A stretch of 41,937 nucleotides of DNA from an uncultured Clostridia bacterium (GCA_934465535.1 CAKSKV010000013.1:1-41937); one strand, 5' to 3'; positions 24,344 to 32,801 are shown, counted from the stretch's first letter. Notes: generated from the letters alone by a model not told the origin. Made by a program: numbers and translations.

Positions 24344-26332
24344 TTATATATCAAGGTCGTCGCTTGCAACCAGCTTGGCGTTCTGTTCAATAAACTCGCG
24401 CCGCGGCTCCACAAGATCCCCCATAAGAAGGGAGAATATCTGATCCGCCGCTATCGCGTCCTCCATGGTCACCTTAAGCAGCGTGCGGGTCTCCGGGTTC
24501 ATTGTGGTTTCCCACAGCTGGCTGTCGTTCATCTCGCCCAGACCCTTGAAGCGGTTGGTAAGCAGGCTCTTGCGCTCGCCTTCATCCTTGGAATCTATAA
24601 AGGTGCGCAGTTCCGCATCGTTGTAAAAATAATTTATAGCCTTTGTACGGGTGTTTGTCACCTTGTAAAGCGGCGGCTGAGCAATGTATACATATCCGTT
24701 TTCAATAAGCTGCGGCATATGCCTGAAGAAGAAGGTCAGCAGCAGTATGCGTATATGGCTGCCGTCAACATCGGCGTCCGTCATGCAGATTATCTTGTGA
24801 TATCTCAGCTTTTCAATATTGAATTCCGTATCGATACCGGCGCCGAAGGCCGTTATCATGGCGCGGATCTCGTTGTTCTGAAGCATTTTGTCCACTCGCG
24901 TGCGCTCAACATTGAGAATCTTTCCGCGCAAAGGCAGTATCGCCTGTATTTTTCTGTCCCTGCCCTGCTTTGCGCTGCCTCCTGCGGAATCTCCCTCCAC
25001 TATGAATATCTCGCACTTCTGCGGATCGGAATCCGAGCAGTCGGCCAGCTTTCCGGGAAGAGAATTGCTCTCCAGCACATTCTTGCGCCTTGTAAGCTCA
25101 CGCGCCTTGCGCGCCGCCTCCCTTGCGCGGTTTGCCATAAGACACTTTTCAATTATGCCCTTTGCCTCGGCAGGATGCTCTTCAAGATAGTCCGTAAGTC
25201 CCTGCCCCACTATGCTGTCGGTAAGAGAACGGAACTCGCTGTTCCCCAGCTTTGTTTTGGTCTGCCCCTCAAACTGCGGCTCCTCCAGTTTGACAGATAC
25301 AACGCAGGTAAGCCCCTCGCGCACATCGTCTCCCGACAGTGCAGCCTCGCTGTCCTTAAGCAGCTTGAACTTGCGCGCATACTCGTTTATCACCCGCGTC
25401 AGCGCCCTGCGGAAGCCCTCAAGGTGCGTGCCGCCCTCATGCGTAGCAATATTGTTGGCATAGGTGTACACCGTTTCCTTGTAGCTGTCGTTGTACTGCA
25501 TGGCCACCTCTACAACGCTCATGCCCTTATTGCCCTCAAAATACAGCGGCTGCTCCGTAAGCACCTGCTTTCCCTTGTTAAGATATGCCACGAACTCCCG
25601 TATACCGCCTTCATAGTGGAATACATCCTCCTTGAGATTGTCCGGATGCTCATCCCTTGCTATGATCTTTATGCCCTTGTTCAAAAACGCCAGCTCACGC
25701 AGACGCTGCCGTATGGTTTCAAAATTGAACACCGTGGTTTCAAATATCTCGGAATCCGGACGGAATCTGTGATATGTGCCGGTGTGATCGCTCGTGCCGG
25801 TTTCTCTGAGAGGCCCCAATGCCTTGCCGCGGGAATAATCCTGCTCGTATTTTTTGCCGTTGCGGCATATCTCCACATGCTCTTCCTCGCTGAGCGCATT
25901 GACCACGCTCATGCCCACGCCGTGCAGACCGCCCGACACCTTGTATCCTCCGCCGCCGAACTTTCCGCCCGCATGCAGAATGGTCATAGCCACCTCCACG
26001 GCCGGAATACCGTACTTTTCGTGAATATCCACCGGAATGCCGCGTCCGTTGTCCCGTACGGATACCGTATCGTCGGCATGCAGCGTAACCTCGATTTCCG
26101 TGCAGTAGCCCGCCAATGCCTCATCTATACTGTTGTCCACAAGCTCCGTAACCAGGTGATGCAAACCCCTCTCATCCGTTGAGCCTATGTACATTCCGGG
26201 TCTTCGGCGCACCGCCTCAAGCCCCTCCAGCACCTGAATCTGAGAGGCATCGTATTCTCCCTGCACCGCCGTCATTTTTTCAATGGCGTCCGATTCCGTG
26301 CCGATATTAACCGTTATATTTTCCTGCGACAT
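24344..26332 (-). CDS. gyrB: DNA gyrase subunit B
   Basis: 662 aa from ATG 26332. GHKL ATPase motifs are seen: ELVDNSIDEALAG, DNGRGIPV and GLHGVGMSVVNALS. The transducer and TOPRIM domains follow, with EGDSAGGSAKQGRDR and DADVDGSHIR binding magnesium. The C-terminus QLWETTMNPETRTL is standard. Start choice: ATG 26338 and 26332 both lie near; the strong AAAGGAG at 26361-26367 is too far from either unless the 20-base hairpin between is folded, which leaves eight bases before 26332. It lies between remB and gyrA as in Bacillus, but recF is absent. Confidence 0.97.
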   Translation of the reverse strand: MSQENITVNIGTESDAIEKMTAVQGEYDASQIQVLEGLEAVRRRPGMYIGSTDERGLHHLVTELVDNSIDEALAGYCTEIEVTLHADDTVSVRDNGRGIPVDIHEKYGIPAVEVAMTILHAGGKFGGGGYKVSGGLHGVGMSVVNALSEEEHVEICRNGKKYEQDYSRGKALGPLRETGTSDHTGTYHRFRPDSEIFETTVFNFETIRQRLRELAFLNKGIKIIARDEHPDNLKEDVFHYEGGIREFVAYLNKGKQVLTEQPLYFEGNKGMSVVEVAMQYNDSYKETVYTYANNIATHEGGTHLEGFRRALTRVINEYARKFKLLKDSEAALSGDDVREGLTCVVSVKLEEPQFEGQTKTKLGNSEFRSLTDSIVGQGLTDYLEEHPAEAKGIIEKCLMANRAREAARKARELTRRKNVLESNSLPGKLADCSDSDPQKCEIFIVEGDSAGGSAKQGRDRKIQAILPLRGKILNVERTRVDKMLQNNEIRAMITAFGAGIDTEFNIEKLRYHKIICMTDADVDGSHIRILLLTFFFRHMPQLIENGYVYIAQPPLYKVTNTRTKAINYFYNDAELRTFIDSKDEGERKSLLTNRFKGLGEMNDSQLWETTMNPETRTLLKVTMEDAIAADQIFSLLMGDLVEPRREFIEQNAKLVASDDLDI

Positions 26333-26340
26333 ACACATAT

Positions 26341-26367
26341 CCGTTCGAGCAAGCGAACGGCTCCTTT
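26341..26367 (-). promoter_or_regulatory. gyrB ribosome binding site with intervening hairpin
   Basis: On the minus strand AAAGGAG is followed at once by CCGTTCG, loop CTTGCT, CGAACGG, then eight bases to ATG 26332. The perfect 7-bp hairpin between the site and the start would have to form to give normal spacing. Confidence 0.6.
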
Positions 26368-26487
26368 CCGTATGATTTATTGTCTGTCTGCCGGTATTTT
26401 CCCATACCCGCAAAATGCTCTTTTTCGTGCGCGTCCCGCACAAGCAGCGGCGCCGCGCGCATTTCCCCCGTGTTCAACCGTCGGTTT

Positions 26488-26751
26488 TCACTGAACCTCG
26501 CTCATTCCGCCGCTTTCGGCGCGCGCCCTCAGCGTACCCGCCGATATGGGCGACAGATACAGCATGCTCTTATGTCCTTCCGCCGTTATTACACAGCTTT
26601 TATGCGGAGGCGGGCACACCTCGGTAACAAGCCCGGCTTTTCGCGCCGCCGCTATCAGCTCCGCAGTATCCTGCGAAGGGCTTTCCATGCTCAGCACCGC
26701 CACTACCCTTCCCAGGGGCACGCCGGCGGTTCCTCCAAGATGAAGCAGCAC
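26488..26751 (-). CDS. remB: RemB-like DUF370 protein
   Basis: 87 aa from GTG 26751. GGAGG lies seven bases before this GTG but only one base before the ATG at 26757, so the GTG is preferred, and the protein then begins MLLHLGG as in the family. The pattern HLGGTAGVPLGRVVAVL near the N-terminus, KSCVITAEG and YLSPISAGTLRAR near the end identify the DUF370/RemB (YaaB) family, proteins linked to the matrix regulator RemA. In Bacillus yaaB also lies directly before gyrB. Longer than YaaB by a short central insert rich in Ala and Pro. Cotranscribed with gyrBA from the promoter at 26879-26907. Confidence 0.8.
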   Translation of the reverse strand: MLLHLGGTAGVPLGRVVAVLSMESPSQDTAELIAAARKAGLVTEVCPPPHKSCVITAEGHKSMLYLSPISAGTLRARAESGGMSEVQ

Positions 26752-26766
26752 CGTCATTCCTCCCTT

Positions 26767-26783
26767 CGGCCGTTTTCCGGCCG
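26767..26783 (-). promoter_or_regulatory. GC hairpin before the remB ribosome binding site
   Basis: CGGCCG, five bases, CGGCCG, directly upstream of GGGAGG of remB. On the plus strand it is followed by six T and looks like a terminator, but no plus-strand gene precedes it. Confidence 0.45.
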
Positions 26784-26878
26784 TTTTTTATAAAACATCC
26801 GCTAAAGATACAAGCCCTCAGCCTGCCGCGGACCTCGCGCCGTGCAGTATGCGCGACCATGGTATATTATATATATGT

Positions 26879-26907
26879 ATTATACCACATTTTATTTTCA
26901 AAAGCAA
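26879..26907 (-). promoter_or_regulatory. Promoter of remB-gyrB-gyrA
   Basis: On the minus strand TTGCTT, 17 bases, TATAAT, with an extended -10 TG (TGGTATAAT). A leader of about 120 bases follows, with the GC hairpin near its end. The region between this and the 27078 gene holds only promoter sequences and a CCCCGCATGCGCGGGG hairpin. Confidence 0.65.
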
Positions 26908-26997
26908 GTTAAACGCGGCCTCGCTTTAATTATTAAGCCCGTTTTTCCGCCCGAAAAACCATTTTTATCCCCGCATGCGCGGGGGGCTATTTATCTG

Positions 26998-27026
26998 TTG
27001 CAAAACAGGGCGCTAAGGGGTATAAT
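26998..27026 (+). promoter_or_regulatory. Promoter of the 27078 membrane protein
   Basis: TTGCAA, 17 bases, TATAAT, about 50 bases before the start codon. Confidence 0.7.
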
Positions 27027-27077
27027 ATCGTCATAGGGGCCATCCTTAATTAAAATAACGGTCCGAAGGAGCAACAA

Positions 27078-27380
27078 ATGATAAACAAAATCCTTTCCCG
27101 TCTTTCCGATATGTCCGCAATGCAGAAAATGCGTCTGCTGCTTATAGCCCTGTTTGCTTTGGGCGCAATAATTTTGCTTGTTCTCGGCTGGTGCGGCGTG
27201 CTTCCCGAATACCTCAGCGGCGCTCTGAGCGCTCTCTGCCTCGGGCTTATGCTCATAACCAACGGCATATCTCTGCGCGCAAAACGGGTGTGCGCCCGCA
27301 GCGCCTCCTCGGTGTCCTTTGTTTCCGGAGGAATTATGCTGCTGTGCGCCGTATTCTGCGCCGTTATCGCCCTTGTCTGA
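27078..27380 (+). CDS. Small membrane protein, unknown
   Basis: 100 aa with AAGGAGC seven bases upstream of ATG 27078. Three hydrophobic segments are visible: about 19-40 (LLLIALFALGAIILLVLGW), 46-64 and 82-99 (FVSGGIMLLCAVFCAVIALV). A basic patch (RAKRVCAR) lies between the second and third. I recognise no family. It has its own promoter, is followed by intergenic sequence with the rhaA promoter, and is divergent from the gyrase operon. Confidence 0.7.
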   Translation: MINKILSRLSDMSAMQKMRLLLIALFALGAIILLVLGWCGVLPEYLSGALSALCLGLMLITNGISLRAKRVCARSASSVSFVSGGIMLLCAVFCAVIALV

Positions 27381-27446
27381 TGCAGGCTCTTTAAGCACTA
27401 AAGCCTTTTTGTCCGATTTTCGGAATATATTTTTCCTTTGCCCGTA

Positions 27447-27475
27447 TTGACAAGCCCCCATGCAGGGAGTATAAT
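27447..27475 (+). promoter_or_regulatory. Perfect consensus promoter of rhaA
   Basis: TTGACA, 17 bases, TATAAT. The leader to the start codon is about 145 bases. Confidence 0.85.
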
Positions 27476-27502
27476 TCAAACGGTGTGATTTTCCCGGTAT
27501 GC

Positions 27503-27533
27503 GCCGTGCTTTTGCCGATATACGCAGCACGGC
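27503..27533 (+). promoter_or_regulatory. Inverted repeat in the rhaA leader
   Basis: GCCGTGCT and AGCACGGC with a 15-base loop, about 20 bases after the expected transcription start. It could be a repressor operator (a strong promoter needs one) or an RNA hairpin. Confidence 0.4.
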
Positions 27534-27626
27534 AGATGAACGCGGAAAAACAAACGGATACAGCTCCGTCGCAGCGGAATTACAGTTAATAATCAGAAAG
27601 AAATATTCAAAGGAAAGGTGATATCT

Positions 27627-28883
27627 ATGACACAGGAACAAATCCTCAAGAATTACGAAAGCGCCAAAGCCGTATATAAAGACTGGGGTGTAGATGTGGA
27701 AAAGGTACTGGAGGAGTTTGCCAAGATCAAAATCTCCGTGCACTGCTGGCAGGGCGATGATGTTCACGGCTTTGAAGGCATTCAGGCCGAAAGCCAGAAC
27801 CTCGTAACCGGCTGTTATCCCGGCGCCGCCCGCAACGGCGACGAGCTCCGCAGCGATATCGACATGGCCTGCTCCCTCTCCCCCCTTAAGCACAAGATCA
27901 ATCTGCACTCCATGTATGCCGAAAAGCATCACCCCAGAAACGATCTCACCGTTGACGATTTCTCCAACTGGATTCAGTGGGCAAAGGAAAAGGGCTACGG
28001 TCTTGACTTCAACGCCTCCTTCTTCACCCACCCCATGATGAACAAGGGTTTCTCCCTTGCCTGCCTTGATAAATCCACCCGCGATTACTGGATAGAAGCC
28101 GGCATCGACTCCCGTGAGATTTCCGCCGCCATCGGCAAGGAGCTCGGCGAGAAATGCTACAACAACATTTGGATTCCGGACGGCCTTAAGGATATCCCCG
28201 CCAATCGCTTCCGTTATCGCGAGCTGCTTCAGGATTCCCTTGATAAGATTTTTGCCAAGGCCTATACTCCCGAGGAGAAAAAATATGCCGCCGATGTCCT
28301 TGAGGGCAAGCTCTTTGCAATCGGTGTGGAAAGCTTCACCGTGGGCAGCCATGAGTTCTATCTTGGCTATGCCGCAAAGAACGGCGTAGGCGTATGCCTT
28401 GACACCGGCCACTTCCACCCCACCGAGAGCGTAGCGGACAAGCTCAGCTCCTACATCAACTTTGTTGACACCGTTATGCTGCACATCAGCCGCGGCGTAA
28501 GATGGGACAGCGACCATGTCGTTATCCAGAACGATGAGCTCTACGGCATAATGCAGGAAATGCGCCGCGGAAACCTCTACGGCAGAGTTCCCATGGGTCT
28601 TGACTACTTTGATGCCTCCATCAACCGCGTCGCCGCTTGGGCTATCGGCCTGCGCGCTGCCGGCAAGGCTATTCTGGCCTCCCTGCTTGAGCCCTTTGAG
28701 CTTATCGACAAAGCCGAGCTTGAGGGCGATTTCACCTCCCGCCTCATGCTTATGGACGAGTTCAAGAATCTGCCCGTCAATGCCGTGTGGGATTATCTTC
28801 TCATGAAAAACGGCGTGGCCGACGGCAAAAACGCTTTGGCCGCCATCAAGCAGTACGAAAAGGATGTTCAATTCAAGAGATAA
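27627..28883 (+). CDS. rhaA: L-rhamnose isomerase
   Basis: 418 aa from ATG 27627, with GGAAAGG ahead; an upstream in-frame ATG at 27618 falls at the ribosome binding site. It interconverts L-rhamnose and L-rhamnulose in the cytoplasm, the first step of rhamnose use. Family features include KISVHCWQGDDVHGFE near residue 35, HSMYAEKHHPRND, and the metal-binding region VCLDTGHFHPTE followed by HISRGVRWDSDHV. Length matches bacterial RhaA. It is followed by a strong terminator, so it is monocistronic; rhaB and rhaD are not in the window. Confidence 0.96.
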   Translation: MTQEQILKNYESAKAVYKDWGVDVEKVLEEFAKIKISVHCWQGDDVHGFEGIQAESQNLVTGCYPGAARNGDELRSDIDMACSLSPLKHKINLHSMYAEKHHPRNDLTVDDFSNWIQWAKEKGYGLDFNASFFTHPMMNKGFSLACLDKSTRDYWIEAGIDSREISAAIGKELGEKCYNNIWIPDGLKDIPANRFRYRELLQDSLDKIFAKAYTPEEKKYAADVLEGKLFAIGVESFTVGSHEFYLGYAAKNGVGVCLDTGHFHPTESVADKLSSYINFVDTVMLHISRGVRWDSDHVVIQNDELYGIMQEMRRGNLYGRVPMGLDYFDASINRVAAWAIGLRAAGKAILASLLEPFELIDKAELEGDFTSRLMLMDEFKNLPVNAVWDYLLMKNGVADGKNALAAIKQYEKDVQFKR

Positions 28884-28923
28884 CAGCGCCGCAAACGGTA
28901 CACAAATATCCTCTCAGAGCTTC

Positions 28924-28953
28924 TCCGCCGCTTTATAAGCGGCGGATTTTTTT
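28924..28953 (+). terminator. Terminator of rhaA
   Basis: TCCGCCGCTT pairs with AAGCGGCGGA, loop TAT, then seven T. Confidence 0.9.
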
Positions 28954-29017
28954 ACCCTGCGGCAAGGCACTCTCCCGCCTTGCCGCTCGGTGTTTTTCGC
29001 CCGTTCGCACCGTCCGC

Positions 29018-29046
29018 TTGTCAAATATACCGCGCTATTGTATAAT
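29018..29046 (+). promoter_or_regulatory. Promoter of the ECF S component
   Basis: TTGTCA, 17 bases, TATAAT. The roughly 75-base leader contains a GCGCAAAAGC/GCTATTTGCGC hairpin and no riboswitch class that I recognise. Confidence 0.75.
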
Positions 29047-29129
29047 GTCTTTGATATCTCCTCTATGCGCAAAAGCAAAAGCTATTTGCGCTTTCCGGAC
29101 TTATAAATAACCTAAACGAGGTACACACC

Positions 29130-29642
29130 ATGAACAGAACTTCCCTTCGCAGGCTTTGCATAGCCGCGCTGCTTTGCGCCGCATGCACCCTTATGACCGC
29201 TTTTCTTTCCGTTCCCACATTTATAACCGCCGTGGGCAACATAAACCTGGGCGACTGCGTTACCCTTTGCGCCTGCCTGCTGTTAGGGCTGTGGTACGGC
29301 CCTGCCGTAGGTGCCGTAGGCGGCGCTCTTGCCGACCTGCTCTCCGGCTACACCGTATATGCCCCCGCCACCTTAGCGGCAAAATTCCTTATGGGTCTTA
29401 TAGCCTGCCTTATACTGCGTCCCCGCAAAAACGCCGGCTTCCCCGGCTTTTGGCGCAGCGTTCTTGCGCTGCTTGCGGGCGGCGTTGCCATGGTGTTTTG
29501 CTATTTCCTCTACGAACTGCTGCTTTACGGCATCGAAATTGCCGGTACCAATGTGCTGTTCAACTTTGTACAGCTGGCCCTTAATGCCATTGTGGCGCTG
29601 GCGCTCTATCCGCTGCTTAAAAAGGCCGCTCCGCGCGTATAA
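29130..29642 (+). CDS. ECF transporter S component
   Basis: 170 aa, five to six hydrophobic helices. The pattern INLGDCVTLCACLLLGLWYGPAVGAVGGALADLL, followed by YAPATLAAKFLMGLIA, is typical of substrate-binding S components of energy-coupling-factor vitamin transporters (PF12822/PF07155 type). It would capture a vitamin or precursor and work with a shared EcfAA'T module, which is not in this window. The substrate cannot be told from sequence. The next gene starts 57 bases downstream and may be cotranscribed. Confidence 0.85.
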   Translation: MNRTSLRRLCIAALLCAACTLMTAFLSVPTFITAVGNINLGDCVTLCACLLLGLWYGPAVGAVGGALADLLSGYTVYAPATLAAKFLMGLIACLILRPRKNAGFPGFWRSVLALLAGGVAMVFCYFLYELLLYGIEIAGTNVLFNFVQLALNAIVALALYPLLKKAAPRV

Positions 29643-29698
29643 GCCCGTTTAACGGCAGCCGCAAAGCAAAACGGCAAAAACAAACAAAGGAGTCCGCT

Positions 29699-31513
29699 AT
29701 GAAAAAAAACACCCTTTTCTGTTTTTTTACGGCCATGTGCCTGTGTGCGGCGCTCATATCGGCGCTTAGCGGCTGTATGAGCATTGTAAACCCTATCGAA
29801 GCCACGCACGGCCCTTCCATCTCTCCCGCGCCCGACGACCCCGCCCCCAATGATCCCGAAACGCTTGAAATGCGTGCCTTCGGAATATCGGAAAACGGCG
29901 CTGTCGGCAGCGTAAAATGCGAGTTTGCAGCCCAAGGTGAGTTTGTCTACCGCTTTTCTGCGGAGGAACCCTCTTTTTCCGCCGGGGATAAGCCGGAGGG
30001 CTACTCTCCCGTTCCCCAAAGCGGCATAGTGGAGGACGAAACCTGCCGCGGGCTGTCCGTGCTGGAGCTTGATTCCGACGGACAGGTGCTGCGCTTCGCC
30101 TATTTTGACTACATTCCCGGAATACGCTATTTCAGCTCCGCCGATGCCGGCTATGCCGCGCTGCTTAAAACCGTAACAAACACCGATAAAAGCGATTACT
30201 CCTTCGGCTACGGTCAGCTGTCCCTTGAATATCTCGATGCCGTTCCCGGCTATCAGGGCGTAAATGCCGGCATCAACTATTTCTGTCATGCCGACGAGCC
30301 CTTCCTTTCCCCCGTTTCCGGCATGGTAACGGCAGCCTCAAAGGACGCTGTAAGCATATATATTCCCGATAAAGACCTCACCCTTACCGTTCTCCACCTT
30401 GCACAATTCGAGCAGGCCGCTTCCTTTATGGAATCCGGGCAGACCGTGCAGGCGGGCGAGCTTTTGGGTTACACGGGCAATGCCGGCCCCTCCGGCTTCC
30501 CGGAAATACATCTTGAGCTGCTGCGCGGCCGCCGCAGCGACTACGCCGGATATTCCAATTCCGCCGACACCGTAAGGCGCATCACACTGGATCCCCGCCT
30601 GCTGTTTGACGGACGCGACGCCGTAAACACCGCGGACGGTCCCTCCTATGTGCCATACAGCGTAAATGCCGGCGGTACCGCAGGCTACGGCCTTGCAGCC
30701 CGTGAAAACGACACCGTATACTATCTTAACCCCGCCGACGGCTACCGCATATGGAGCATGAAAAACGACGGCTCACAGGCCGTGCGCGTAACCAAGGACA
30801 AGGCAAAATTCATCACCGTCTGCGAGGGCTGGCTTTATTACTGCGCCCCGGCAGCAAGCCTGCATTTCTATAAATGCCGCACCGACGGCAGCGAGCGCAC
30901 GCTTTTGTACAAAACCAGCATGTCCAGCTTCACCGTTGTGGGCGACCTTATATACATGGAAACCGTAAGCAGCAGCCAACGCCTTCATGTTCTCAAAACC
31001 GACGGCACCGGCTATACCCGCATAAGCGATCAGAAGATAATGTCCCCCTTCTATTACCGCGGAGCCTTGTATTCCTGCGCCGTACGCCATTCAAAGCAGC
31101 TCTATGCCGCATACCCGGATACCGAGGGCGACGGCTATGTCTACAAAAAAACCGGCAACCTTCGCGCCACCAGCATCGTTATTTACAATGACACGGTTTA
31201 CTACGCCAACTCCGCCGATTCCGACCGCCTCTACGCCGCTGATATCGACGGCGGCAACGCACGCAAAATCGCCGATATTACCGTTGCGGATATAAACATC
31301 TATAACGGCTATCTCTATTTTTCAAATGTCAATGACTACTCCTGCATATACTCCTGCCGGCTTGACGGCAGCGAGCTTGAAAAGCTGAGCAGTCGCGCCT
31401 ACTGCGGCGACCTCTGCATCGCGGGTGACTGGCTGTTCTACACCGTCAACACCTCGTCGCAAACCGTTTACCGCGTGGATCTGCGCACCGGAAATCAGGA
31501 AAAGCTTGCCTGA
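29699..31513 (+). CDS. Lipoprotein: degenerate M23-like domain plus beta-propeller
   Basis: 604 aa with AAAGGAG ahead. The lipobox is LSGC, so the protein is anchored outside the membrane. Residues about 180-305 resemble an M23/LytM fold (SPVSGMVTAASKDAVSIYIP, then QTVQAGELLGYTGNAGPSG). However, the zinc motif HxGxD reads NAGIN and HLHFE reads EIHLE, so it is probably not a peptidase. Residues about 335-604 are WSMKNDG..., KCRTDGS..., VLKTDGT..., YAADIDGG..., SCRLDGS... blades, i.e. a DUF5050-type beta-propeller. Likely a surface sensing or binding protein acting near the wall. It follows the ECF gene and ends before a terminator. Confidence 0.85.
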   Translation: MKKNTLFCFFTAMCLCAALISALSGCMSIVNPIEATHGPSISPAPDDPAPNDPETLEMRAFGISENGAVGSVKCEFAAQGEFVYRFSAEEPSFSAGDKPEGYSPVPQSGIVEDETCRGLSVLELDSDGQVLRFAYFDYIPGIRYFSSADAGYAALLKTVTNTDKSDYSFGYGQLSLEYLDAVPGYQGVNAGINYFCHADEPFLSPVSGMVTAASKDAVSIYIPDKDLTLTVLHLAQFEQAASFMESGQTVQAGELLGYTGNAGPSGFPEIHLELLRGRRSDYAGYSNSADTVRRITLDPRLLFDGRDAVNTADGPSYVPYSVNAGGTAGYGLAARENDTVYYLNPADGYRIWSMKNDGSQAVRVTKDKAKFITVCEGWLYYCAPAASLHFYKCRTDGSERTLLYKTSMSSFTVVGDLIYMETVSSSQRLHVLKTDGTGYTRISDQKIMSPFYYRGALYSCAVRHSKQLYAAYPDTEGDGYVYKKTGNLRATSIVIYNDTVYYANSADSDRLYAADIDGGNARKIADITVADINIYNGYLYFSNVNDYSCIYSCRLDGSELEKLSSRAYCGDLCIAGDWLFYTVNTSSQTVYRVDLRTGNQEKLA

Positions 31514-31570
31514 AGCCGCAGCCGCACATCTGCCCGAAGGGCACGGATATCGCCCGCACCTCATGCAAAA

Positions 31571-31593
31571 AGCCGGCTTTCGCCGGTTTTTTT
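31571..31593 (+). terminator. Terminator of the M23-like/propeller gene
   Basis: CCGGC, loop TTTC, GCCGG, then seven T. Confidence 0.85.
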
Positions 31594-31752
31594 ATGCACA
31601 TATTCCCCCGGCATCTCCCAAAAAGCACATCACCGAAAAGGCATCGGCGGCGTTAAGCCGACAGTTTCGCACCCATCCGCAAATGGCATATGCTGCATCA
31701 TATTTCCATTTTTTGTGGATAGTATTGTGCTAATATCCGTTTGCAGCGTGTA

Positions 31753-31781
31753 TTGAAACCTGTCTGCCCATCTGTTATAAT
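31753..31781 (+). promoter_or_regulatory. Promoter of anchored protein 3
   Basis: TTGAAA, 17 bases, TATAAT, 32 bases before the start codon. The rest of the 31514-31812 gap holds the terminator and unassigned sequence. Confidence 0.8.
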
Positions 31782-31812
31782 GCTTTTGTAAAACAGAAAG
31801 GAATGGTAAAAC

Positions 31813-32790
31813 ATGAAACGCATATTTGTTTTTATTCTTGCAGCTCTGATGCTTGCCGGCCTGTGCTGCACCGGTTTTGCAGCGGCCCCGCCTCAAAGCC
31901 GTATAACCACCGAGGTCTTTTACAGCTTTGACGATAAGGACGATGCTCCGTTCACCCTTGATGACGGCAATAACGGCTGGTTCTTCTACGAGGCTCCGGA
32001 AACCCAGTACAGCTACAAGGATCACAGCTTTGTTGCAACCGATCTTTTCATGGGCTATATGGCCATGCGTATAGGCATAACCGACGAGATTCGCCAGCAG
32101 TATCTCACCGCCGAAAAATGCGCGCAGTATGACGCCATCGGCTTTTATATCGAAAACAACTCCTGCGATGCCGCCGGCGTATCCTGGTTCGGCGAGGTAG
32201 TCGGCTCCGACGGAAACTCCCATCAGAATGTATATCAGCAAACCGAGTTTTCCGATGTTGACTGCTACCTTATGAGCACCGACGGCAAGATCTACAAGGC
32301 CGAGGAATACTTAGAGGATTACGGCCACGGCCTTGCCAGTGTTCCCTCCGGCTTCAAGGGCTGGTATATCGTGCGCCTTGATTCTCTGGGCACCGACTAC
32401 TGCTATTATTCCTCCTTCGGCTATCACGGCAGCTGCGACTACGGCAAATGGGTAAGCGGCAGCACCAGCATCCTTAACCCCGGCGTAGCGCTTTACTCCG
32501 TTTCCTGCGAAGAGGGCGAAGGCTTTGTCATTGACGATTATATGCTTGTAAAGCTGGGCAGCGATTTCACCCCCGATGAAGGCCATGCCACCGGCAGCAG
32601 CAGCAATGCCACCGCTTCTCCCGCGCCCGATCAAACCGCCGATACCACCCAGGCGCCGCAGACAAGCGATGCTCCCTCCGACGGCTCCTCCTTCCCCATT
32701 GTACCGGTCGTAATAGCCGCCGTTGCGGTAGTTGCCGTAATCGTGGTTGTGATCGTCATTGTTTCCAAAAAGAAAAAGAAGGCCGAATAA
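31813..32790 (+). CDS. Secreted protein with C-terminal membrane anchor (third)
   Basis: 325 aa. The signal peptide is MKRIFVFILAALMLAGLCCTGFAA; AAAGGA lies ahead of ATG 31813. The body (about 28-255) is a beta-rich domain opening VFYSFDDKDDAPFTLDDGNN and closing GFVIDDYMLVKLG, reminiscent of carbohydrate-binding jelly rolls. A Ser/Thr/Pro/Ala linker (about 258-292) leads to a hydrophobic helix and the basic tail KKKKK. The architecture parallels the two proteins at 4486-6316, though the anchor sequence differs. Likely a surface glycan-binding protein (inference). Monocistronic, with promoter and two terminators. Confidence 0.8.
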   Translation: MKRIFVFILAALMLAGLCCTGFAAAPPQSRITTEVFYSFDDKDDAPFTLDDGNNGWFFYEAPETQYSYKDHSFVATDLFMGYMAMRIGITDEIRQQYLTAEKCAQYDAIGFYIENNSCDAAGVSWFGEVVGSDGNSHQNVYQQTEFSDVDCYLMSTDGKIYKAEEYLEDYGHGLASVPSGFKGWYIVRLDSLGTDYCYYSSFGYHGSCDYGKWVSGSTSILNPGVALYSVSCEEGEGFVIDDYMLVKLGSDFTPDEGHATGSSSNATASPAPDQTADTTQAPQTSDAPSDGSSFPIVPVVIAAVAVVAVIVVVIVIVSKKKKKAE

Positions 32791-32801
32791 CCCCGTTTTA
32801 T

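Noticed and set aside
24719..26182. 487-aa open frame antisense to gyrB
   Set aside because: Shadow of a certain gene, no supporting signals.
26767..26790. Plus-strand terminator
   Set aside because: It has a stem and six T on the plus strand, but no plus-strand gene precedes it; listed as a leader hairpin of remB instead.
26866..26884. AT-rich tract at the gyrase promoter as a second phase-variable repeat
   Set aside because: The alternating stretch is short, interrupted, and lies downstream of the -10, not in the spacer.
26991..28871. 626-aa open frame antisense to rhaA
   Set aside because: Low-complexity Gly/Ala/Val-rich shadow of rhaA and its upstream region; no ribosome binding site or domain.
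29047..29129. Vitamin riboswitch (preQ1, TPP or folate) before the ECF S component
   Set aside because: Short leader with a small hairpin, but no match to the conserved cores of these classes.
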